Positions 1 to 5,030 of a DNA stretch of 9,302 bases are shown one piece after another. This stretch comes from Pseudomonadota bacterium (GTDB taxonomy: Bacteria; Desulfobacterota; Syntrophia; Syntrophales; JADFWA01). The first letter of the stretch is position 1. Each line of letters starts with the position of its first letter. The DNA is taken from positions 1 to 9,302 of the forward strand of contig JAUWQS010000047.1 of assembly GCA_030610915.1 (NCBI GenBank), in the 5' to 3' direction. A model generated the notes under the pieces. It did no database searches. It saw only the letters and a program-made list of their open reading frames with translations, and had not been told where the DNA came from. The translations under genes and the position numbers were made by a program.

Positions 1-60
1 CGGGCTCCCTACGTTTCACCTGCTGATGACAATAAGGAAAGTCTGGATGATTTTCCTTAA
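1..60 (+). CDS. Possible 3' end of an unidentified plus-strand gene
   Basis: The frame ending in TAA at 58-60 is open back to the left edge and would encode a 19-residue acidic tail ending ESLDDFP. I do not recognise it. It reads toward the tandem repeats at 88-124 that resemble an IS21-like terminus, so it could be the end of a transposition gene, but so short a fragment can be open by chance. Confidence 0.22.
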   Translation, partial: RAPYVSPADDNKESLDDFP

Positions 61-87
61 TCATTCATAATTATAACCACTGCTCAG

Positions 88-133
88 GGTGGTCAATTTT
101 GGGTTAGCACAGGTGGTCAATTTTCGGTTGTCA
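88..133. mobile_element. Tandem terminal repeats resembling an IS21-family end (remnant)
   Basis: The 13-mer GGTGGTCAATTTT occurs twice, at 88-100 and 112-124, exactly 24 bases apart, and each copy is followed by a similar GGGTTAG or CGGTTGT tail. Multiple short repeats of this kind at the termini, ending in CA, are typical of IS21-family elements. The stretch would end near TTGTCA at about 133. No istA or istB gene is in the window, so this is either the right edge of an element to the left or a solo remnant. Confidence 0.4.
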
Positions 134-217
134 TTCCCACACTCTGCCAAACCTGCAATGGCGAAGGTGGTATTGCGGACTTTTTCGAGTTGTTATTCAA
201 CATGGCCAGACTAAAGC

Positions 218-237
218 AAAAAAAAGAGACATTCTCT
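218..237 (-). terminator. Rho-independent terminator after the hepT-like gene
   Basis: Read on the minus strand, AGAGA-ATG-TCTCT forms a 5-bp hairpin followed directly by eight T residues. It starts 12 bases after the stop codon of the HEPN gene. The stem is short and not GC-rich, so efficiency is uncertain, but position, orientation and T-tract fit the end of this toxin-antitoxin operon. Confidence 0.6.
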
Positions 238-249
238 ATCTTTATGATT

Positions 250-714
250 TCAGTCCGGAAACACTTCCTTCGTATATCTTTTTAAACTGTCACAGATCTT
301 TTCTAATTCCGGAACATATTTCATCACATCCCTAAAAAGAGTATTCAATTCCGTCTCTTGATACTCATGTGCTATCTCGTTTCTGAGTTCACGAATATTG
401 AGCAGATCATCAGCGCTCTCGATTATTTCCAGCTTCTCCAATAAATTCGCCGCATCAATTATTGTTTTAACATTCTCTTGAATCAGGATAAACAGAGTTT
501 TCATAACTTTCTGGGTGAGGATATCCGACGTCCGGGCAAATCTCGAAGTAAGCGCTTCAAAGCTTTCCTGCTCATCAAGGCTGTATTCTCCTTTTTCCCC
601 TATATCCTTGCATTTTTTAAGTGAATATGACAATGCGCCGAGTGATTTTTTCAGGGAATTAAGATTTAGATCAAGCTGTAACCTGAAAGCCCTTCTCTTG
701 TCCGAAACATTCAT
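250..714 (-). CDS. hepT: HepT-like HEPN toxin / nucleotidyltransferase substrate-binding protein
   Basis: This 154-residue, mostly helical protein carries the HEPN RNase signature RX4HXY as R111, H116 and Y118 within RNEIAHEY. In HepT toxins these residues form the RNA-cleaving site, and the partner MntA neutralises the toxin by AMPylating the tyrosine region. Its ATG overlaps the TGA of the upstream nucleotidyltransferase by four bases (ATGA), so the two are probably translationally coupled. A hairpin with a T8 tract follows the stop. The length and N-terminal part also resemble the non-toxic HI0074-type substrate-binding proteins that pair with MNT domains. The HEPN fold and pairing are secure; actual toxicity is inferred from the intact motif. 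Confidence 0.82.
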   Translation of the reverse strand: MNVSDKRRAFRLQLDLNLNSLKKSLGALSYSLKKCKDIGEKGEYSLDEQESFEALTSRFARTSDILTQKVMKTLFILIQENVKTIIDAANLLEKLEIIESADDLLNIRELRNEIAHEYQETELNTLFRDVMKYVPELEKICDSLKRYTKEVFPD

Positions 715-998
715 ATCTCAACAGCCTCCGTTAAAACACAATCCATAAAATTCGAGTGCTCTCCCTTTTTATAGGAGATAATGTCGATTTTCTGCTCGCC
801 AAATTCTTTATAAAATGCAATCTTAATCTCTCTTTTTTCTTGTCCGGTCAGCCTTCTATCCCCGATCACAAGAATATCGATATCACCTCCTTTAAGAAGG
901 TCATCGGTCCTGGACCCAAAAAGGTATATAACGGCTGCGGACAGGATTGCCTGTATATGGGTCGTTAAAAATTCAGTATGCTCTTTGTTCGTTCTCAT
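711..998 (-). CDS. mntA: MNT-domain nucleotidyltransferase, MntA-like antitoxin
   Basis: This 95-residue protein is a minimal nucleotidyltransferase. GS at residues 28-29 is followed by nine residues and then D39-I-D41, the metal-binding DxD of the family, and a later acidic strand (KIDIIS, D72) can supply the third carboxylate. In MntA-HepT systems this enzyme transfers AMP from ATP to the HEPN toxin to inactivate it. I chose the ATG at 996-998 because AAGGA lies five bases upstream. A longer open frame reaches ATG 1067 but runs into the palindromic repeat at 1061-1119, has no clear ribosome site and adds only non-conserved residues. Its stop overlaps the start of the HEPN gene. Confidence 0.82.
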   Translation of the reverse strand: MRTNKEHTEFLTTHIQAILSAAVIYLFGSRTDDLLKGGDIDILVIGDRRLTGQEKREIKIAFYKEFGEQKIDIISYKKGEHSNFMDCVLTEAVEI

Positions 999-1003
999 TG
1001 AAA

Positions 1004-1008
1004 TCCTT
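1004..1008 (-). promoter_or_regulatory. Ribosome binding site deciding the mntA-like start
   Basis: AAGGA on the minus strand, five bases before the ATG at 996-998. It supports this start over the upstream in-frame ATG at 1065-1067. Confidence 0.6.
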
Positions 1009-1060
1009 CGACCATTTAGAGAGAATATTGATATACTTGACACTGTTGTAACTTGCGTTT

Positions 1061-1119
1061 CTGTCATTCCGAACGAATGTGAGGAATCTTAAGATTTTTC
1101 GTTTCACTCGAAATGACAG
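1061..1119. repeat. 59-bp MITE-like palindromic repeat
   Basis: The ends are inverted copies, CTGTCATTCCGA and TCGAAATGACAG (11 of 12 pair). The middle contains the perfect 12-bp palindrome AATCTTAAGATT, and the flanks between are also largely complementary, so the whole unit folds into one long hairpin. It resembles the TGTCATTCCGA...GAAATGACA palindromes that are dispersed in many environmental bacterial genomes. No coding capacity. Confidence 0.7.
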
Positions 1120-1172
1120 GCCAGAGGGACTTTCAAGTAACTTATGCGAAATCGCACTCAAAAAGTGACTCC

Positions 1173-1227
1173 GTCGGGCGAGACGCCCGACCTACTACAA
1201 GGGTGGAGGACAGGCGTCCCGCCTGTC
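1173..1227. repeat. Pair of GC-rich perfect hairpins
   Basis: Two perfect 8-bp stems with 3-base loops follow each other: GTCGGGCG-AGA-CGCCCGAC at 1173-1191 and GACAGGCG-TCC-CGCCTGTC at 1209-1227, separated by a short linker. The paired arrangement suggests one dispersed repeat unit rather than two terminators, since neither stem is followed by a T-tract. Confidence 0.7.
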
Positions 1228-1277
1228 TATAAAAATGAATGCAATCTGGCATTAAATTCAAGTTATTTTCGATTATA

Positions 1278-1295
1278 ATGCCGACGTGTCGGCAT
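1278..1295. repeat. Perfect inverted repeat downstream of wecB
   Basis: ATGCCGAC-GT-GTCGGCAT is a perfect 8-bp stem with a 2-base spacer, starting about 43 bases after the wecB stop codon in the transcript direction. A 2-base loop is too tight for a simple hairpin, so one or two inner pairs would open. The following TTATAAT is AT-rich but not a true T-tract, so a terminator role is possible but unproven. Confidence 0.5.
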
Positions 1296-1338
1296 AGCGG
1301 AGCTTTTTACGAGTTCATCAAGTTTGTCCATGCCACCT

Positions 1339-2595
1339 TTAGTTGTTCCGTGAATGATCGCAAATATGATCTGCCAGAATATTAATGATTCTCTTGCCTG
1401 CCTGTCCGTCCCACAGAGGAGGTATAGACGACCGCAATTCCTGGTTGTTTGCTCCTCCAGAGGGACTGAACTTTTCTAATTGGGATAATGCCGCATTGAC
1501 GATGTTTTCCTTTTCATTGCCCACTATCATGTTTGTTCCGTGAGTAACCGTTACCGGGCGTTCAGTGTTTTGTCTCAGGGTTACGCAAGGGATGCCCAAT
1601 ACAGTGGTCTCTTCCTGCATGCCCCCGGAGTCGGTCAAGACGAGTCCGGCATTCGACATGAGGCAGAGAAAGTCGAGATAGCCCAGGGGTTCTATACAAT
1701 TAATTCGCGAGTTACAAATTGTGAATTGTGAGCCATGAGTCTGGAAGACAAAGTGGTTTTCAAAACCAAACTCTCTGATGCGATTCATGGTTCGAGGATG
1801 AACCGGAAAGATAATGGGGATCTGTTTTGCAATTATCGATAAGGCCTCAAGGATACCGGTGAAGATCTCTTTGTTATCCACGTTGTTAGGGCGGTGAAGG
1901 GTTAAGACGCAGTAATCATCTGCCGGTCGACTCTTCTCAATCGAGGAATCCTTTTTCAGGCCAAGATGATCTAATATACCGGACTCCTTAGCTTTTTCCC
2001 TGTGTTTGATCAATGTGTCGATCATTGTATTCCCGACAAAATGTATCTTTTCTTTCGCAATACCCTCTCTTTGCAGATTTTCTTCAGCGCTCTTTTCAGT
2101 GACAAAGAGGAAATCGGAGATGGCATCTGTCAGAATGCGGTTAATCTCTTCCGGCATGGTCCGGTCAAAAGAGCGAAGACCGGCTTCTACATGGGCAATC
2201 AGTGGACGCCGCTTTTTCTGGTTGCCATTTTTGGGGTAGGTAATCTTTGAGGCAACCAGGGCGCAGGCGATGGTGGAGTTTACGTCGCCCACTACGATCA
2301 ATACATCCGGCTGCTCGCTCATCACCACCGGTTCAAATCGTTTCATGATCTCCGCAGTCTGCTCCGCATGGGACAAAGAGCCCACTCCCAGATTGATGTC
2401 CGACCTGGGTATATTTAAGTCATCGAAAAATGTCTCGGACATTGCCCTGTCATAGTGTTGACCGGTGTGAACCAGAAGCTGATTGATTGGCTTATCAGTT
2501 CCATCAGGCGACTGGTTGTGGCTGTCGATGGCACTCATGATAGACGCAATTTTCATGAAATTGGGTCTGGCGCCGGCTATGAGCATGTATTTCAT
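1339..2595 (-). CDS. wecB: UDP-N-acetylglucosamine 2-epimerase (non-hydrolysing)
   Basis: This 418-residue cytoplasmic GT-B-fold enzyme interconverts UDP-GlcNAc (or a related UDP-HexNAc) and its manno epimer, feeding surface polysaccharide synthesis. Family signatures appear in order: ARPNFMK (9-15), TGQHYD (44-49), GDVNST (103-108), HVEAGLRS (135-142), PEEINR (148-153), LHRPNN (233-238), PVHPRT (264-269) and LTDSGGMQEE (320-329). The start is supported by AAGGA seven bases before ATG. At 418 residues it is about 40 longer than usual; the surplus lies in hydrophilic insertions near residues 24-37, 121-131, 214-228 and 281-299. The core is intact. WbpI-type enzymes acting on diacetamido sugars belong to the same family and cannot be excluded, given the nearby WbpG-type gene. 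The gene stands alone between two toxin-antitoxin pairs. Confidence 0.93.
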   Translation of the reverse strand: MKYMLIAGARPNFMKIASIMSAIDSHNQSPDGTDKPINQLLVHTGQHYDRAMSETFFDDLNIPRSDINLGVGSLSHAEQTAEIMKRFEPVVMSEQPDVLIVVGDVNSTIACALVASKITYPKNGNQKKRRPLIAHVEAGLRSFDRTMPEEINRILTDAISDFLFVTEKSAEENLQREGIAKEKIHFVGNTMIDTLIKHREKAKESGILDHLGLKKDSSIEKSRPADDYCVLTLHRPNNVDNKEIFTGILEALSIIAKQIPIIFPVHPRTMNRIREFGFENHFVFQTHGSQFTICNSRINCIEPLGYLDFLCLMSNAGLVLTDSGGMQEETTVLGIPCVTLRQNTERPVTVTHGTNMIVGNEKENIVNAALSQLEKFSPSGGANNQELRSSIPPLWDGQAGKRIINILADHICDHSRNN

Positions 2596-2630
2596 TATTT
2601 AATCCTTGCTGATACGAATTTATGTTATTT

Positions 2631-2661
2631 CCCCCCTTTTTCAGAAAAAAAAGGAGGGGGG
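2631..2661. repeat. C6T5 / A8GGAG6 palindrome between wecB and the TumE-like gene
   Basis: CCCCCCTTTTT at 2631-2641 faces AAAAAGGAGGGGGG ending at 2661. Pairing the C6T with AG6, then two T with GG, then T with A gives an imperfect stem of about eleven pairs. It lies between the TumE-like stop (2679) and the wecB start (2595). It has no proper T-tract in either direction, so I call it a palindromic intergenic element; attenuation between the two genes is possible. Confidence 0.5.
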
Positions 2662-2678
2662 TTCAAGGTGCTAAGATG

Positions 2679-3041
2679 TTAAAGAATTTCAATTATTTCT
2701 TCAACAACTTCTTTCAGGTTTACATGTCCGCTTTCAAGAATCTTATCTGGAGAGTGTTTGTGATCCGGAAATGTGGAGATTTCGGGATGATGAGGTATAT
2801 TATCGTATCTGAATATCAGGTTGCCACCAGCTTTCATATATTGGTATCGATACCTATGCCTGTCAGGAGTTATTGATTCGGTGAATTCAAGAATATCGCC
2901 GTTGTAGAAGACTATTTTGCCTTCGGCAAACAGAACTCCTAACGAAAGGTCAAAATCATAGTCAATATGTTGTTCGATACTGAACCAGTCGGCAATCTTA
3001 CAGGCAATTCTGATTTCTTTCAGACTGGTTTCAATATTCAT
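2679..3041 (-). CDS. tumE: TumE-family toxin of a type II-like toxin-antitoxin pair
   Basis: This 120-residue protein matches, from memory, the TumE toxin family (formerly DUF6516). Diagnostic stretches are DFDLSLGVLF (29-38), RHRYRYQYM (61-69), LIFRYDN (75-81) and the His-rich PHHPEISTFPDHKH (83-96), followed by a helix ending EEIIEIL. The His and Arg clusters suggest a nucleic-acid-acting toxin, but I know of no mechanism I would assert. Its ATG lies inside the end of the upstream small gene (11-base overlap) and has no clear ribosome site of its own, so it probably depends on translational coupling. Length is typical for the family. The family call is fairly secure; toxic activity is inferred. 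Confidence 0.78.
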   Translation of the reverse strand: MNIETSLKEIRIACKIADWFSIEQHIDYDFDLSLGVLFAEGKIVFYNGDILEFTESITPDRHRYRYQYMKAGGNLIFRYDNIPHHPEISTFPDHKHSPDKILESGHVNLKEVVEEIIEIL

Positions 3042-3318
3042 ATTTCAGATTATCGAGATCATGTATTTTTCTGTTCAACAGATTTGCGACATTTGCGACA
3101 TGATCCCATTCCAGCCATTCTTCATTATCACCGAGCTCCCCTTTATTAAACAACATCATGAAAGTTTCGGTATCCATTCTTCTGGCTTGTTCAAATTTCT
3201 CTATTTTCTTCCTGTAAGCCGCAAGTTTCCGCTCCATCACCTGTTTGCCAATATCAATACTTTCTTGCAGACTTGAAAATCCCTTTTTTTCAATTACAAC
3301 TTTTGCATAATCTTTCAT
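3031..3318 (-). CDS. Putative antitoxin partner of the TumE-like protein
   Basis: This 95-residue, charged, mainly helical protein has a Lys/Arg-rich central helix (about 30-50) and an acidic segment GELGDNEEWLEW (about 65-76). Small proteins with a similar GELGD-x-E-x-W patch are often found beside TumE-like and other toxin genes, so an antitoxin role is inferred from position and overlap. No helix-turn-helix is visible, unlike the HTH antitoxin of the described TumA-TumE type. I use ATG 3316-3318 because GGAGG lies eight bases upstream; the longer GTG start at 3331-3333 overlaps that site. It overlaps the toxin start by 11 bases and comes first in the transcript. Confidence 0.72.
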   Translation of the reverse strand: MKDYAKVVIEKKGFSSLQESIDIGKQVMERKLAAYRKKIEKFEQARRMDTETFMMLFNKGELGDNEEWLEWDHVANVANLLNRKIHDLDNLKYEY

Positions 3319-3326
3319 GTTCCTTA

Positions 3327-3331
3327 CCTCC
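3327..3331 (-). promoter_or_regulatory. Ribosome binding site deciding the antitoxin start
   Basis: GGAGG on the minus strand, eight bases before ATG 3316-3318, with a second weaker AAGGA (3321-3325) between them. Because GGAGG overlaps the alternative GTG codon at 3331-3333, that GTG cannot be the start served by it. Confidence 0.65.
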
Positions 3332-3340
3332 ACTTTTCTT

Positions 3341-3430
3341 CTAAAAAATGGGGAGACCTCCTATTTTACACAATTCCCTATTGAGCTGATACTTTTCTTT
3401 CAGCTCCTCACGTGTATCGTCTATTCGTAA
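3341..3430 (-). pseudogene. Orphan coding-like fragment, no start codon
   Basis: A minus-strand frame from the edge of the repeat at 3431 to TAG at 3341-3343 encodes a protein-like tail: LLRIDDTREELKEKYQLN followed by RELCKIGGLPIF. It has charged amphipathic character but no start codon; upstream the frame runs through the repeat to a TAG. It may be the 3' end of a gene cut off by the repeat. I do not recognise the family. Confidence 0.3.
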
Positions 3431-3514
3431 CAGCTCAATAAATAGGGGTAGGGGCGACTTTAGTCGCCCACATCGGGAGGTTAAAAACCTCCCCTACCCT
3501 GGTTTATTGAGCTG
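3431..3514. repeat. Three-way-junction repeat, copy 1 (intact)
   Basis: The ends CAGCTCAATAAA and TTTATTGAGCTG are perfect inverted repeats, extended inward by GGGTAGGGG and CCCCTACCC with three mismatches between. Inside are two hairpins: GGGCGACT-TT-AGTCGCCC (3452-3469) and GGGAGGTT-AAA-AACCTCCC (3475-3493). The element begins 22 bases after the PKD tail stop at 3536. It carries no gene. Confidence 0.85.
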
Positions 3515-3535
3515 ATCTTAGTGTATTCCAAAGAC

Positions 3536-3670
3536 TCAAGGTGTGGGGGATACATGGTTTGATCTCAAAAAATTTTTGCCAACCGAAATAGTAGTTCGGG
3601 CAGTGGCTGATGCATTATCATCGTCTGTCACTGTAAGGGTTATCGGATACCATCCGGCCTCAGATAATAA
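3536..3670 (-). pseudogene. Out-of-frame 3' part of the secreted protein: end of a PKD domain
   Basis: This frame has no start codon but encodes the classic end of a PKD domain, EAGWYPITLTVTDDDNAS, then ATARTTISVG and a short tail to TGA at 3536-3538. The preceding gene, one frame away, ends with GDGHDAPSSLIHTIDYY, which is the matching first half of a PKD domain. Adding one base near 3660-3672 would join them as ...HTIDYYLEAGWYPITLTVTD. The two parts are therefore one gene of about 463 residues split by a single-base frameshift, either real decay or an assembly error. Confidence 0.72.
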
Positions 3671-4926
3671 TCAATGGTATGGATAAGGGAACTTGGCGCA
3701 TCGTGTCCATCTCCACGGTGATACGGCCAGGGACCTACATGTTCTCCTTCAACCGATACGTCTTTTATGGCAAAATAAATGTGATTATGATTTTGCTCGA
3801 TTTCATCCGGGAGTTTGAATCTGGTCCAGCCGGTTCTTTTCCAGGGCTGTGCTCTTCGAACCAAATTAGTTCCTTTTACCGCCCAAAACTCAGGATTGAT
3901 TTGCTGAGCAGATTCAAAATTTTCATTGGTTATAGGGGAGGTTGACCAGCGCACGTCAAATGTGGACATAGTATAATTACCTGTTCCGCCATACCATGAT
4001 CCATCCTGCCAGCTTATCTCCCAGTAATCGCCACTGCGCCAGTAACCTACCCAGGGAGTGGTTATGGAGATATCATTCTGGTCTGGTTCATAAGTATCTT
4101 TAGTGCTGTAAAACTTTATCTCATCAACCTTATAACTGGAAAGGTTTTGTTGAAGATTCGTAATCTCCATATAGAAACTGAGTAGATGCTCAAAATAGTG
4201 CTTGCCAGAATCCTCTAATCTTGGGTCATTATGAGGGGTTACTGAGCCATGCACGCCTCTTCTATGCATCGGGTGCTGATCCATCTCAACATGGAGCCAT
4301 GTTCCTGGATCAACTGCTAAGTGATGATAGTAGTGTTGGTTGCCAGGACCCTCTTTTGCCCACTTCATAGCGTAATCTCCCCAGCATAGATAGGTTCCTA
4401 TATGGAAATTATAGCCAGGAAATTTTTTTCCATATTTTTCAAATATAGGCTTTTCCATTCCCTCTACTTTTAGATAAAAACTCATCCGGTCTGTATCAGC
4501 ATCAGTAATGTTTCTTAGATACAGGGGGCCATCTCCAAGCAGTGTCCACCAACTTGGTTGATAATATTTTACCTTCCCGGTATCATATACTTTCTGGCAA
4601 CCACCAGTATCAGTAGAAGGAGCTCGATCCGTGGCGTCAACTATTGCTAAAAGATCGCTTTCATTACCTGTAGCCTTACTATTGTCCTTTTCTTGAGTTC
4701 GCGGCAACCAATTTCCACTCCAGAATCTGCCATCATCAATTTTCCACCAGCCAGGACTTCCATAGGCGGCATTGTCTTTCCATGTCCAGCCGGGCCAGTT
4801 TTTGCCTGAGGCGCCCGGTTCATTCCAGTCAAAAAGAACCTTTTCTGCTGCAGATATATTGCCTGCAGAGAGTAAAAAAACAAACACAATAACGCTGAAA
4901 AACATTATCATCCTTTTTTTGTTCAT
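3640..4926 (-). CDS. Secreted Trp-rich beta-sandwich protein, unknown function (frameshifted C-terminus)
   Basis: The 428-residue reading frame starts with a clear signal peptide: basic MNKKR, a hydrophobic core at residues 6-21, and a likely cleavage after Ala26 or Ala27. The mature part is very rich in Trp, Tyr and Gly, with alternating beta-type patterns. There is a possible N-terminal domain (about 28-280) and a Fn3-like stretch (about 290-395, DVRWSTSPITNENF). The C-terminus enters a PKD domain at GDGHDAPSS, then stops early through an apparent frameshift; the rest lies at 3536-3670. PKD and Fn3-like modules are usual in extracellular carbohydrate-active or adhesive proteins, so a role on exported polysaccharide is plausible, but I recognise no catalytic motif. 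AGGAGG lies five bases before the ATG. Confidence 0.8.
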   Translation of the reverse strand: MNKKRMIMFFSVIVFVFLLSAGNISAAEKVLFDWNEPGASGKNWPGWTWKDNAAYGSPGWWKIDDGRFWSGNWLPRTQEKDNSKATGNESDLLAIVDATDRAPSTDTGGCQKVYDTGKVKYYQPSWWTLLGDGPLYLRNITDADTDRMSFYLKVEGMEKPIFEKYGKKFPGYNFHIGTYLCWGDYAMKWAKEGPGNQHYYHHLAVDPGTWLHVEMDQHPMHRRGVHGSVTPHNDPRLEDSGKHYFEHLLSFYMEITNLQQNLSSYKVDEIKFYSTKDTYEPDQNDISITTPWVGYWRSGDYWEISWQDGSWYGGTGNYTMSTFDVRWSTSPITNENFESAQQINPEFWAVKGTNLVRRAQPWKRTGWTRFKLPDEIEQNHNHIYFAIKDVSVEGEHVGPWPYHRGDGHDAPSSLIHTIDYYLRPDGIR

Positions 4927-4931
4927 GATTT

Positions 4932-4937
4932 CCTCCT
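4932..4937 (-). promoter_or_regulatory. Strong ribosome binding site of the secreted protein gene
   Basis: AGGAGG on the minus strand, five bases before ATG 4924-4926, immediately downstream (in transcript direction) of repeat copy 2. Confidence 0.65.
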
Positions 4938-4948
4938 TTTTTCGTATC

Positions 4949-5029
4949 AGCTCAATAAATCAGGGTAGGGGAGGTTTTAACCTCCCGATATGGGCGATTA
5001 GAGTCGCCCCTACCCCTATTTATTGAGCT
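4949..5029. repeat. Three-way-junction repeat, copy 2 (intact, opposite orientation to copy 1)
   Basis: AGCTCAATAAAT and ATTTATTGAGCT form perfect 12-base ends. The hairpin order is inverted relative to copy 1: the AGGTT-TT-AACCT type comes first on the plus strand, the GGGCGA type second. Its reverse complement matches copy 1 almost base for base. It abuts the FemAB-like stop codon (TAG, 5031-5033) with one base between, and ends 22 bases before the start codon of the secreted protein gene. Confidence 0.85.
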
Positions 5030-5030
5030 A

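Noticed and set aside
711..1067. Longer 118-residue start for the nucleotidyltransferase
   Set aside because: The added N-terminus begins inside the palindromic repeat and lacks a ribosome site, whereas ATG 996-998 has AAGGA at five bases.
973..1161. 62-residue minus-strand frame across the palindromic repeat
   Set aside because: It lies mostly in the MITE-like repeat and overlaps the nucleotidyltransferase start region; such repeats often leave chance open frames.
2002..2250. Plus-strand open frames within wecB (also 1540-1731, 2270-2455)
   Set aside because: They are antisense shadows of a well-conserved enzyme gene and have no recognisable protein features.
3031..3333. GTG start at 3333 for the antitoxin
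   Set aside because: The strong GGAGG site overlaps that codon and is correctly spaced for ATG 3316-3318.
3679..3945. Plus-strand 88-residue frame antisense to the secreted protein
   Set aside because: The minus-strand frame has a signal peptide, ribosome site and PKD domain; this one has no supporting feature.
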